DNA of 64,000 nucleotides from an uncultured Gammaproteobacteria bacterium. Its GTDB lineage: Bacteria > Pseudomonadota > Gammaproteobacteria > Steroidobacterales > GCA-2729495. The notes under the pieces are model-generated. The model saw only the letters and a list, made by a program, of their open reading frames with translations, made no database searches and was not told where the DNA came from. Location of the stretch: positions 1 through 64,000 of the forward strand of contig CAKZWQ010000045.1 of the NCBI GenBank assembly GCA_937921935.1, given 5' to 3'. This document shows, one piece after another, positions 35,520-44,329 of the stretch; position 1 is the stretch's first letter; every line of letters starts with the position of its first letter. The translations under genes were made by a program, and so were the position numbers.

Positions 35520-38500
35520 TTAATCGGCGGCGCCAGAAGCTGCCACCAAACGTCTTACATTCTGGATCAACTGGTCGCGTCCGTAGGCGCCTTTTTCCAG
35601 TATCCGCGCTACCTTGCCCTGCAGAATCCGGCGATCGTCCTCATTGAGGTCTTTCGCCGTAATCACGATAACCGGGATATTCTGCCACGCTTCGTGCCGC
35701 CGTAGTTCATGCAGGAACTGGAAGCCGTCCATGACCGGCATCATCAGATCCAGCAGGATCAATTCCGGCTGTTCCCGACGCATCTGGTCCAGGGCCTCCT
35801 GGCCGTTGCCCGCCTCAAATACAGTCCAGCCGTCCTTCTTAAGGGTCCGGGCCAGCATGCTCCGGGTATCCACGTCGTCCTCGACCACCATCACCGGGCA
35901 GGGCGGGCGGTCACACTTGTAGCGGTCCAGGGAGCACAGCAGCGCATCCCGATCCACGGGCTTGGTCAGGTAATCCGTGGCCCCCAGTGAATAGCCGCGC
36001 GTCTTGTCATCCACCATGGTGACCATGACCACCGGGATATCTGACAGGTGCGGGTCGGCCTTGATGGAGCGCAACACGGCCCAGCCGTCCATGTCGGGCA
36101 TCATCACATCCAGGGTGATGGCGCTGGGATGCACGTCATGGGCCAGACGCAGACCCTCTTCGCCACTGTGGGCCTTCACCACGTCGAATCCATCCCGCAC
36201 CAGGAAGCGCTCGATAATCTCGCAGGCCTCCGGGTCGTCATCGATAACCAAAATCGTCCGTCCTGCCGCCGTGGTCGGCATGGCAGACAGGGGCAGTTCG
36301 CCCTGGCTGGCCGATGCCTGCGCCTTGGCGTCTACAGTCTCATCTGTCTCGGCGCCGGCCAGGCACACGGGCAGCTTAATGGTGAATTCCGATCCGACAC
36401 CCAGTTCACTGCGCACAGTGATATCGCCGCCCAGCAGGCGGCAGAAACGTCGGGAAATGGCCAGCCCCAGGCCGGTCCCGCCGTACTGGCGCGTCGTGGA
36501 AGGATCTACCTGGGTAAATTCATCAAACAATTCGTCCAGCTTGTCGGCCGGGATGCCAATGCCGCTGTCGGCCACTTGCAAAACCAGCCGATCCCTGGCC
36601 GGGTGTAATTCTCGAAAGGCCCGCAAGGTGACTTCGCCGTCGTGGGTGAACTTCGCGGCGTTGCTGAGCAGGTTCAGCAAGGATTGCTTCAGTTTGGTCA
36701 GATCCTGGCGCACTGAACCCAAATCGTCGGCGCGCTCCAGCACCAGCCGGTTGCCATTCTTTGCCACCAGTGGCCCAACGGTCGAGGTGACATCATCGAG
36801 CAATTCATTAACGTCGATATCCTCGGCGAATATTTCCGCCTTGCCGGCCTCTACCTTGGACAGGTCGAGCACATCATTGATCAAAGCCAGCAGGTGGGTG
36901 CCGGCGCTGTTGATCTTCTTCAAATCCGGTAACAAGTCGTCCTGCCCCAGATCCACAACCTCCTCCATGAGCATTTCGCTATAACCCAGAATGGCATTAA
37001 GCGGTGTGCGCAGCTCATGACTCATGTTGGCCATGAAGGAACTCTTGGCGAAATTCGCCTGCTCAGCGGCTTCTCGAGCGTCTAACAGCGCAAGCTCCGC
37101 CGCCTTTCGCTGGGTAACGTCCTGAAAAGTCACCTCGCAAAGGTGCCCCTCATCAGTCGGCACAATACGGCCGCTAAATTCCGCGGTTATCCGGTTGCCG
37201 TCGCCGCGGCGGCAGGCGACCTCCAGATTCTTGAAGACAGGGTTCTCGGCCAGGTAAGCGACAATGTGATCACGATCTGATTCGTCCCAGTAAATGTCAC
37301 CGGCAGAGGCATGCTGCAATGATTCCAGCGTCTCGTAACCGAGAATCTCCAGGCCCCTGGGATTAATCAGCGTAACCAGACCATCCTGATTCGACACCAT
37401 GTAACCATCAGCCATCGTGTCAAAGACATTTCGGAATGTCGCACCCTGCCGTTCGACCTCCTGCTGAACTTCTCGCAACGGTGTGATATCAAAAATAGCG
37501 CCATCAACAATGGGCGTACCGGAGTCCGGATCCCGGCTGACATTTCCCTGGCAGCTAAACCAGCGCTCGCAACCATCCGAATGGGTGATTCGGTACTCGA
37601 TATTGAAGGCCGAATCGTTGCTGATAGCAGCGAGGATTTTTTCGTTGACCAGAGCCCGGTCTTCGGGATGAATAATATCGCTCAGGCGACTCCCCGACTG
37701 GCCACTGAAGTGCGCGGCCGGCAGACCGGAAATTTCCTCAATGGCATCACTCATCAGATCGATCTTATGACCACCCTCTTCACCATGATCCGTGATGCGG
37801 TAAATCGCGCCAGGCACATTACCCATCAATGATTCGATCAGCTGTTCGCGCTGTTCAAGTTCCTGCTGGGCACGGGACCTTTCCATGACCCGCCCAACCT
37901 GAGCGCTGACATTGCGCATGATCTGCGCAAAATCCTCGTCCTCGGGCATAAACTGCGAGGAGAAGAACTCCAGTACCCCTTCTACTTCATCCCCTACGGT
38001 TACGGGAATGGCGAAAGCCGAGCGAATGCCGGCGGCCTGGGCGGCAGGTGCGCGCGGAAAGTTGTCGCCATCCCGAATATCCTCGATCCACAACAGATTG
38101 CCGGACTCCAGAACCCGGCCCGGCATGCCCTCGCCGCAACTAAATCCGCGGTCCGCACTCAAATCGCGGAATTTAGCGTACGCCTCACCCTCGGCCAGGT
38201 ACCAGTGCTGCCCTGAAATCAGCTGATCCCGCTTGAGCGGACAACGCGTATAGGCGTGACCGATGGGCCAGCCTGTCACCTCACACACGGCATCGATGAC
38301 GCCAACCAACACACACTCCACCGTGTCAGCCTCGGCGGCCGCCTCGGCGGCACGCAACATCAGCTGGGCTTCCAGATTGCGTCGGCGCAACTGTGCCGCT
38401 TCCGCCGCCTGGAAAGTCAGATCGCGCACAGCGGTCACCACGAGTCGGTGACCATCCAGTGTGATGACACTGAGACTGATAGCGACGGAAATATCACTGC

Positions 38501-38786
38501 CGTCCTTGCGGCGCGCCATCAAAGTCCGACCGCCAGACATACCCCGCGGCTGCGCGTCCGCCATATAGTCACCGCGCAGCTCAGGGTGATGGCCCTGGAA
38601 CTCCTCAGCCATCAGCATCTCGACTGGCTGGCCGACCAACTCGGTCCGGGAAAAGCCAAACAGATTCAACATCTGCTCGTTCACCAGCAGCATGCGGCCG
38701 TCCTCACCCACCACGGCCATGGCATCCGGCGCGGCATTCAGCAGGGCACCGAAATCCAGACCGTCAGTGTTCAGGGCATCAGACAT
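35520..38786 (-). CDS. Soluble hybrid sensor histidine kinase (PAS-GAF-PAS-PAS-HK-REC-REC)
   Basis: This 1088-residue protein has no TM helix. Domains in order are PAS (about 12-130), GAF (150-305, with CGEGMPGRV), PAS (315-440), PAS (450-560), HisKA with phospho-His590 in SHELRTPLNAILGY, HATPase (about 695-805, N-box NLLSNAAKF, DSGIGIP, GGTGLGLAI) and two receiver domains with Asp893 (TLDVMMPD) and Asp1013 (LLDLMMPV). It probably senses an intracellular cue through PAS/GAF and relays phosphate to its own receivers and to the downstream single-domain regulator. Confidence 0.95.
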   Translation of the reverse strand: MSDALNTDGLDFGALLNAAPDAMAVVGEDGRMLLVNEQMLNLFGFSRTELVGQPVEMLMAEEFQGHHPELRGDYMADAQPRGMSGGRTLMARRKDGSDISVAISLSVITLDGHRLVVTAVRDLTFQAAEAAQLRRRNLEAQLMLRAAEAAAEADTVECVLVGVIDAVCEVTGWPIGHAYTRCPLKRDQLISGQHWYLAEGEAYAKFRDLSADRGFSCGEGMPGRVLESGNLLWIEDIRDGDNFPRAPAAQAAGIRSAFAIPVTVGDEVEGVLEFFSSQFMPEDEDFAQIMRNVSAQVGRVMERSRAQQELEQREQLIESLMGNVPGAIYRITDHGEEGGHKIDLMSDAIEEISGLPAAHFSGQSGSRLSDIIHPEDRALVNEKILAAISNDSAFNIEYRITHSDGCERWFSCQGNVSRDPDSGTPIVDGAIFDITPLREVQQEVERQGATFRNVFDTMADGYMVSNQDGLVTLINPRGLEILGYETLESLQHASAGDIYWDESDRDHIVAYLAENPVFKNLEVACRRGDGNRITAEFSGRIVPTDEGHLCEVTFQDVTQRKAAELALLDAREAAEQANFAKSSFMANMSHELRTPLNAILGYSEMLMEEVVDLGQDDLLPDLKKINSAGTHLLALINDVLDLSKVEAGKAEIFAEDIDVNELLDDVTSTVGPLVAKNGNRLVLERADDLGSVRQDLTKLKQSLLNLLSNAAKFTHDGEVTLRAFRELHPARDRLVLQVADSGIGIPADKLDELFDEFTQVDPSTTRQYGGTGLGLAISRRFCRLLGGDITVRSELGVGSEFTIKLPVCLAGAETDETVDAKAQASASQGELPLSAMPTTAAGRTILVIDDDPEACEIIERFLVRDGFDVVKAHSGEEGLRLAHDVHPSAITLDVMMPDMDGWAVLRSIKADPHLSDIPVVMVTMVDDKTRGYSLGATDYLTKPVDRDALLCSLDRYKCDRPPCPVMVVEDDVDTRSMLARTLKKDGWTVFEAGNGQEALDQMRREQPELILLDLMMPVMDGFQFLHELRRHEAWQNIPVIVITAKDLNEDDRRILQGKVARILEKGAYGRDQLIQNVRRLVAASGAAD

Positions 38787-38920
38787 CCTGACAAGGATAC
38801 TGCTTCACGGGTGGCAGGACACAATGCAGCCCAGAACGCCTGTTCAGCAGGGAGAGAGGCGGCTGACATAAAGCCAGGCAGAACCGCAGCGCAGCACCAG
38901 GCCATGCGGCGCGGGTCTTC

Positions 38921-39427
38921 TTATTGCCGCACCGGCAGCCGCCCGACGCTCACAAAATGCTGTTGATAATGGGCATTGCGCAAGCTGGCCACCGACACCC
39001 GTTTGCCACTGGACGGTGCGTGCACAAACTGCTCGTCACCCAGGTAGATGGCCACGTGGGAAACCTTGTCCTCATAGCGGAAGAACAACAGATCCCCGGC
39101 CTGCGCCTGCCCCACGGGGACGGGACTGGCCGCACGATACTGTTGCGCCGAGGTGCGCGGCACGCTGTAACCCACCTGTTGATAAGAGTAATAAACCAGC
39201 CCGCTGCAATCGAAAGTCCGCGGACCATAGCCCCCGTATTCATAGGGTGAGCCAACCAGGGTATAAGCCTTTTGCGCAACGGCCGAGCCCACTGTCGCCG
39301 ACTGACCGGCGCTGAACTGGTAGGATTCGGCCTGCTTTGACGGCGCCACCGGTTGCGAGGAACAGGCGCCCAGCAACCCGCAAACGAGCGCTGCCATGCA
39401 GTATTGAAGCCCTGCTCTGCTTATCAC
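38921..39427 (-). CDS. NlpC/P60 family peptidoglycan endopeptidase, lipoprotein
   Basis: This 168-residue lipoprotein has lipobox LGAC (Cys22) and an NlpC/P60 domain with catalytic Cys74 in FDCSGLVYYSYQQVG, His124 (SHVAIYLG) and His136. It cleaves peptide cross-bridges of peptidoglycan in the cell envelope. The start is the GTG at 39427 because GGAG lies 8 bases upstream; a longer ATG reading from 39481 would reach to within 19 bases of the divergent mrcB start. It shares its control region with the peptidoglycan synthase mrcB. Confidence 0.88.
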   Translation of the reverse strand: MISRAGLQYCMAALVCGLLGACSSQPVAPSKQAESYQFSAGQSATVGSAVAQKAYTLVGSPYEYGGYGPRTFDCSGLVYYSYQQVGYSVPRTSAQQYRAASPVPVGQAQAGDLLFFRYEDKVSHVAIYLGDEQFVHAPSSGKRVSVASLRNAHYQQHFVSVGRLPVRQ

Positions 39428-39499
39428 CCGTTCTGCTCCACCCGACAAGGAAATCGAAATCAGTAAACGCATGATCAACATGACTTACCTGCAGGTCAA

Positions 39500-41791
39500 A
39501 TGCTCTTGAGCAGATCACAGATCCGCCGACACCCGGTGCTCGCATTTCTTGCACTGTTCAGCCTGCTGGTGGCGGGCTGGCTGCTGTACCTGAACTTCAG
39601 CATCACGCAAAAATTTGACGGGCGCCGCTGGGATCTGCCCGCACAGGTTTTCGCACGGCCCCTGGAACTTTACGCGGGCCTGGACCTGACCGCCGCACGT
39701 CTGGAACAGGAACTGCTGCGCCTGGGTTATGCGCCGGTAGCGGGGCAACCCAGGCGGCCCGGCAGTTTTCGGCGCACCGCAAGGGAGCTCAGCCTGGTGA
39801 GCCGGCCCTTCCGCTTCTGGGATCAGCGCCAGCCGGCCCTGGCCCTGCAGGTCGAGTTCACCGGCCCTGCCATCCGGCGCCTGCGTAATGACAAGGGTGA
39901 TGTCCCTATCGCCCGCCTCGATCCGTTGATGGTCGGCAGCATTTTTCCGACCCACGGTGAAGATCGCCTGATAGTCACCCCGGACCAGACTCCGCCCCTG
40001 CTTACAGCTGCGCTGCAAGCGGTGGAAGACCGCCGTTTTAACGAACACCATGGCATCGACCCGCGCGCCTTATTGCGAGCCATGCTGGTCAATCTGCGCA
40101 GCGGCGAACTGAGCCAGGGTGGCAGCACCCTGACCCAGCAACTGGTGAAAAATTATTTTCTGGATAACCGCCGCACCCTGTGGCGAAAAATTCGTGAAGC
40201 CGCGATGGCCGTCATCCTGGAACTGCACTACGACAAAGCCGATCTGCTGAACGCCTATATTAATGAGATCTATATGGGCCAGGATGGCATTCGCGCCATC
40301 CACGGCTTCGGCCTGGCCAGCCAGTTTTATTTCAGTCGCCCCCTGGATGAACTGGCCACCCATCAACTTGCGCTGCTGGTCGCGCTGGTCAAAGGGCCGG
40401 GGTACTACAGCCCGACACGACACCCCGCCAGGGCCCGCGAACGCCGCAACCTGGTGCTGCAGATTCTCGCCGACGACGGAATACTCACGCCGGCGGCAGC
40501 CGCCAGCGCCCAACAGCAGGCACTGGATACCTGGAACAGCCGCCAGGCCGGTAGCAGCTACTACCCGGCCTTCCTGCAACTGGTTCGCCAGCAGCTCAGC
40601 ACCGAGTACCGCGATGAGGATCTCACCGGCGCCGGCTTGCGCGTGTTCACGGCCCTGGACCCACTGGTGCAGGCCAGCGCCGAGGCACAGCTGGCAGCCG
40701 GGCTCAAAGCTCTGGACGGACGCAAGCCTGACGCGGAACAAAAACTGGCTGGGGCCGCCGTAATCAGCAGCACCCAGTCCGGCGAAGTACTGGCTATCGT
40801 CGGTGATCGCCGCGCGGGCTTCGACGGCTTCAATCGGGCGCTGGCGGCGCGTCGCCCCATTGGCTCGCTGGTCAAACCGGCCGTCTACCTGGCCGCCTTG
40901 GAAACGGGGCGCTATACGCTGGCCTCCGTCATCGACGACAGTCCCATCAGTGTGCCCCTGGCCACGGGTGGCACCTGGGACCCGCAGAACTACGACAAGG
41001 AAAGTCATGGTCGCGTGACCCTGTTACGTGCGCTGGTGGAGTCCTTCAACCTGGCCACGGTTCGTCTGGGCCTGGAGATCGGGCTGGACCCGGTTGCTGA
41101 CACCCTGACGCGATTGGGCGGGCCGGCACAGATCAATCGCTTCCCGTCGCTGCTGCTCGGTGCAATTGAAATGACACCCCTGCAAGTCACGCAGGTTTAC
41201 GGCACGCTGGCCAACGGTGGTTTTCTCACGCCCTTGCGCACCGTGCGCTCTGTTGTCGATGCGACGGGCGAGCCCCTGCAACGCTACCCGGTGGCCATTG
41301 CCCAGGTCGCCGAGCCGGCTGCCATTTACCCGCTGAACCAGGCGCTGACGGAAGTAATTCGTCGCGGCACGGCCCGCACTGCCCGAGATCAACTGCCGCC
41401 GCAACTGGTTGCTGCCGGCAAGACCGGCACCTCAGATGAGTATCGCGACAGCTGGTTCGCCGGCTTCACCGGCGAACATGTGATGGTGGTCTGGGTCGGT
41501 TATGACGACAATCAACCCACGGGGCTGACGGGTGCCTCCGGGGCCTTGGGAATCTGGACCAATATCATGGGAGAACTAAGCTCAGCGTCTTTTAACCCCC
41601 TGTTGCCAGGCAGGCTGGAGAACCAGTGGATAGACTACGAGACCGGGCTGCTGTCGCGGCCGGCCTGCGCCGATGTAGTGGCGCTGGCCCTGCCGACAGA
41701 TACCAGGCTGCAATCCAAGCCGGGTTGCGGACCGGGCTTGCGACAACTGGGGCGGCGGGCGCGACGCTGGCTGGAGGAGAAAGCTAACTGA
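39500..41791 (+). CDS. mrcB: Penicillin-binding protein 1b (bifunctional transglycosylase/transpeptidase)
   Basis: This 763-residue protein has a short cytoplasmic tail, one TM helix (about 12-35), a UB2H-like region, a GT51 transglycosylase domain with catalytic Glu176 in VEDRRF and GGSTLTQQLVKN, and a transpeptidase domain with Ser456 in SLVK, SFN (515-517) and KTGTSDEYRDSW. It polymerises and cross-links peptidoglycan. The stop overlaps the next ATG by one base, coupling it to a TPR lipoprotein, an arrangement often seen for mrcB in Pseudomonas-like bacteria. Confidence 0.96.
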   Translation: MLLSRSQIRRHPVLAFLALFSLLVAGWLLYLNFSITQKFDGRRWDLPAQVFARPLELYAGLDLTAARLEQELLRLGYAPVAGQPRRPGSFRRTARELSLVSRPFRFWDQRQPALALQVEFTGPAIRRLRNDKGDVPIARLDPLMVGSIFPTHGEDRLIVTPDQTPPLLTAALQAVEDRRFNEHHGIDPRALLRAMLVNLRSGELSQGGSTLTQQLVKNYFLDNRRTLWRKIREAAMAVILELHYDKADLLNAYINEIYMGQDGIRAIHGFGLASQFYFSRPLDELATHQLALLVALVKGPGYYSPTRHPARARERRNLVLQILADDGILTPAAAASAQQQALDTWNSRQAGSSYYPAFLQLVRQQLSTEYRDEDLTGAGLRVFTALDPLVQASAEAQLAAGLKALDGRKPDAEQKLAGAAVISSTQSGEVLAIVGDRRAGFDGFNRALAARRPIGSLVKPAVYLAALETGRYTLASVIDDSPISVPLATGGTWDPQNYDKESHGRVTLLRALVESFNLATVRLGLEIGLDPVADTLTRLGGPAQINRFPSLLLGAIEMTPLQVTQVYGTLANGGFLTPLRTVRSVVDATGEPLQRYPVAIAQVAEPAAIYPLNQALTEVIRRGTARTARDQLPPQLVAAGKTGTSDEYRDSWFAGFTGEHVMVVWVGYDDNQPTGLTGASGALGIWTNIMGELSSASFNPLLPGRLENQWIDYETGLLSRPACADVVALALPTDTRLQSKPGCGPGLRQLGRRARRWLEEKAN

Positions 41792-42207
41792 TGCGCACCT
41801 GTTTACTGGCAGCCCTGGCGGCGATCAGCCTCACGGCCTGCGCCGGCACCTTCAAGCAGCAAGAGGCACCGGCCAGTCCGACAACGGGCAGTGGCGGTGC
41901 AGGCCGGGTACCCGACGCCGGCCGTTCCCTGTCGCCTGCCGGTGCCGCCCTGATTGAAGAAAGTCAGCGCCAGCGCCGCGCGGGCCAGACAGCCCAAGCC
42001 TCCGCCACCCTGGAAAGAGCCCTGCGCATCGAGCCGGAACACCCCGCCGTGTGGCAGGAACTGGGCCAGCTGCGTCTTGAAGAAGGCAATTTTGCCCAGG
42101 CCGAACAAATGGGCCGCAAAGCCCTGAGCCTGTCACCGGCCGGCAGTCTGGCTCAGTCTTATGCCCAGCAATTAATTGCCGATGCTCAGCGAGCACAGCA
42201 GCGCTAA
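41791..42207 (+). CDS. TPR-repeat lipoprotein linked to mrcB
   Basis: This 138-residue lipoprotein has signal and lipobox LTAC (residues about 14-17), a disordered linker, then two TPR motifs (about 65-130, with RAGQTAQASATLERALRIEPEHPAVWQELGQLRLEEGNFAQAEQMGRKAL). It may be a periplasmic scaffold that regulates PBP1b. Translation is coupled to mrcB by a TGATG overlap. Confidence 0.87.
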   Translation: MRTCLLAALAAISLTACAGTFKQQEAPASPTTGSGGAGRVPDAGRSLSPAGAALIEESQRQRRAGQTAQASATLERALRIEPEHPAVWQELGQLRLEEGNFAQAEQMGRKALSLSPAGSLAQSYAQQLIADAQRAQQR

Positions 42208-42229
42208 GACAATTATTATCAGCCTGACG

Positions 42230-42763
42230 ATGCGACGATTCCTGATCATTCTGCTGCTTCTGAGCCCTCTGACCGCCACGGCACAAATGAACGATCCGGC
42301 CTACGCCGACTATTTCCTGGTCGGCCGCTTCGGTGAGGTCTGCACCATGTGCGAGGTCGTCGTGATGTGCGAAGCCACGGCAACAGACCAGGAGCGCGAC
42401 ACCCTGCCCAGTGACGGCAGCTTCACCGTCTACCACATACAGACCCGAACCTTCTGGTCACAGATCGGCACCATCTGGGAATGGTTTATCAGTAATTTCG
42501 ACGGCATGGCAGTAGATGGCCATGAGCGGCCGGTTGTTGTGTACACCGTTGACAACGGCAAATGGTCAGCGGGTGAGACCCAGACCGCACGTTTTAGCCT
42601 GGCCACGCCGCTGGTCGCTGCGCCGAGCTGGTCCATTAATCGCCAGTCGCGGCGCTGGCAGCAAGAGCCCGGCGCCCTGCCCGTGGGCTATTGCTATCGA
42701 TTGCCCCTGTGGGAATCCCTGGCAAAAATCCAGCAACAAGCGCCGGCGGGAGATGCGCCATGA
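42230..42763 (+). CDS. Exported protein of unknown function
   Basis: This 177-residue protein has a signal peptide (MRRFLIILLLLSPLTATA). The mature part has CTMCEVVVMCEAT, a Trp-rich segment (TFWSQIGTIWEWFISNFDGMAVDGHERPVVVYTVDNGKW), and no family I recognise. It overlaps the start of the DoxX-like gene by ATGA and follows the TPR lipoprotein by 22 bases, so it may belong to that operon. The ribosome site of the chosen ATG is weak. Confidence 0.6.
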   Translation: MRRFLIILLLLSPLTATAQMNDPAYADYFLVGRFGEVCTMCEVVVMCEATATDQERDTLPSDGSFTVYHIQTRTFWSQIGTIWEWFISNFDGMAVDGHERPVVVYTVDNGKWSAGETQTARFSLATPLVAAPSWSINRQSRRWQQEPGALPVGYCYRLPLWESLAKIQQQAPAGDAP

Positions 42764-43275
42764 GCGCCCTGGATACCGCCCGAGGCCTGTGGAAATGGCA
42801 ATGGATCAGCCGGCATCCGCTGCTGACTATCGGCGTGAGCCTGCACCTTTTGCTGCGCACGCTATTCGGAGTGTTCTGGCTCGCGGCCGGCATCAACAAA
42901 GTCCGCAAGGACTGGCTGAGCAGCGATATCCTGACTGAAATTTTCCTGGACCGGCTAACGGAATTGCCACCGGACAGTTTTGCTGTGCTTTACCTGCAGA
43001 GCTTTGCCATTCCCCTGGTTAAGCTGGTGGCCTGGGTCGTGACTGTCGGTGAACTCTACTCAGCCTTGGGATTACTCCTTGGCCTGACCACCCGCTGGGC
43101 CGCGCGGGTGAGCCTGTTCATCCTGTTTAATCTGGCTATCGGCGGCTATTACGACGCCTCCCTGATCCCGTTTTTCCTCCTCAATATCCTGTTCCTGACC
43201 AAGCCTTCAGGCTTGTGGCTGGGCCTGGATCGGCTCCTGGCCCGGCGTTTTCCCGGCTCCCGCTGGTTTTCCTGA
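42760..43275 (+). CDS. DoxX-like membrane protein
   Basis: This 171-residue protein has about four TM helices with the DoxX pattern: LLLRTLFGVFWLAAGINKV, LYLQSFAIPLVKLVAWVVTVGELYSALGLLLGL and NLAIGGYYDASLIPFFLLNILFL. DoxX relatives act with oxidoreductases in thiol or quinone redox. GGGAG precedes the ATG, and the start overlaps the upstream stop (ATGA). Confidence 0.75.
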   Translation: MSALDTARGLWKWQWISRHPLLTIGVSLHLLLRTLFGVFWLAAGINKVRKDWLSSDILTEIFLDRLTELPPDSFAVLYLQSFAIPLVKLVAWVVTVGELYSALGLLLGLTTRWAARVSLFILFNLAIGGYYDASLIPFFLLNILFLTKPSGLWLGLDRLLARRFPGSRWFS

Positions 43276-43338
43276 ATCGCTCGGAATAGACAGCAGCCGG
43301 GCAGCGACTGCCCTAGAATAGAAAAACAAATAGGTATC

Positions 43339-43379
43339 GGCACGTATGGCAGCTCAGCTGCCAGTTAGGCTAACGTGCC
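43339..43379 (+). promoter_or_regulatory. Nested palindromes in the leader of the cation exporter gene
   Basis: Outer arms GGCACGT (43339-43345) and ACGTGCC (43373-43379) enclose a perfect GGCAGCT-C-AGCTGCC hairpin (348-362) and a GTTAG-G-CTAAC palindrome (364-374). It lies 20 bases before the chosen ATG of the CDF gene. It could be a metal-regulator operator or an RNA leader structure; no known riboswitch class is recognised. Confidence 0.4.
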
Positions 43380-43398
43380 TGTCAAAGAAAGCAGCACT

Positions 43399-44322
43399 AT
43401 GGCAACCACAGACAACTCACTAGACCGGTCCGGCAAAGAACGACTGATGAATATTGCCGCCATCGCCTCCGTCGTGGTGGCGTTGCTGCTGATTGTTATC
43501 AAGGGTATAGCGTGGGTGAAGACGGGCTCCGTCGCCATGCTGGCCTCCCTGCTCGATTCGGTGCTGGATGGCGGTGCCTCAACCATTAACCTGTTGTTTG
43601 TTCGGCGAGCCATTCAGCCGGCCAACCAGCGCTATCGCTTCGGCCATGGCAAGGCCGAGCCTATCGGCGGCATGTTCCAGGCCATTATCATCGGCGCCTC
43701 GGCGCTATTTCTGATTTCTGAAGCCGGCCGCCGCCTGCTCGACCCCGTGCTGCCCACCAATACCACCTTGGGTGTCATCATCATGGTGGTGTCTTCGGCC
43801 CTGGTCGGCAGCCTGGTCGTCCTGCAACGTTCCGTGGTGAAAAAAACCGGCTCCTTTGTTATCTCTGCAGACGCCCTGCACGGCATCGGCGATGTGGGCA
43901 TCAACCTGGGTGTCATTGTGGCGCTGGTTATCTCAACCCAGTTCAACGCGCCCATGGTGGATCCCATTGTGGCAATCCTGCTGGGCGGGGTGCTGATTCG
44001 TGGGGCCTGGGAGATCGGCGGCAACGCGGTGCGACAGTTGATGGATGTGGAGTTTTCCGAGGCTGAGCGACATCGTATTCGCGAAATCGCCGTGGCACAT
44101 CCCAGGGTCAACGATATCCATGACCTGCGTACCCGCCGCGCCGGCCTCTCGGCCTTCATCCAGATGCACATCGAGTTAGACGGCAACATGCGCCTGGCTG
44201 AGGCTCACGAGATCGCGGATGAAGTCGAACTGGCCGTACAAAAGGAATTTCAGGATGCCGAGGTGCTGATTCACCAGGACCCACAAGGCCAGGAAAGCGT
44301 CCCTGCCTACCTGCGGGAATAA
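43399..44322 (+). CDS. Cation diffusion facilitator (FieF-like) metal exporter
   Basis: This 307-residue protein has six TM helices and a cytoplasmic C-terminal domain. Transport-site residues are Asp53 and Asp57 (LLDSVLD) and His161 and Asp165 (ALHGIGD), with the same spacing as Asp45/Asp49/His153/Asp157 of E. coli FieF, so it probably exports Zn2+/Fe2+ by proton antiport. The HGKAEP loop and the C-terminal VNDIHDLRTRRAG and EVLIHQDP motifs are typical. Start is the ATG at 43399; an upstream GTG lies inside the palindrome. It is convergent with the MFS gene, 7 bases away. Confidence 0.92.
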   Translation: MATTDNSLDRSGKERLMNIAAIASVVVALLLIVIKGIAWVKTGSVAMLASLLDSVLDGGASTINLLFVRRAIQPANQRYRFGHGKAEPIGGMFQAIIIGASALFLISEAGRRLLDPVLPTNTTLGVIIMVVSSALVGSLVVLQRSVVKKTGSFVISADALHGIGDVGINLGVIVALVISTQFNAPMVDPIVAILLGGVLIRGAWEIGGNAVRQLMDVEFSEAERHRIREIAVAHPRVNDIHDLRTRRAGLSAFIQMHIELDGNMRLAEAHEIADEVELAVQKEFQDAEVLIHQDPQGQESVPAYLRE

Positions 44323-44329
44323 GGGCACC

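Noticed and set aside
40070-41008. - strand open frame of about 312 codons
   Set aside because: It is antisense to mrcB, whose catalytic motifs are intact; GC-rich codon use opens the opposite frame.
43299-43313. Hairpin GGGCAG-CGA-CTGCCC after the DoxX-like gene as a terminator
   Set aside because: The stem is short and not followed by a T run; termination here is unsupported.
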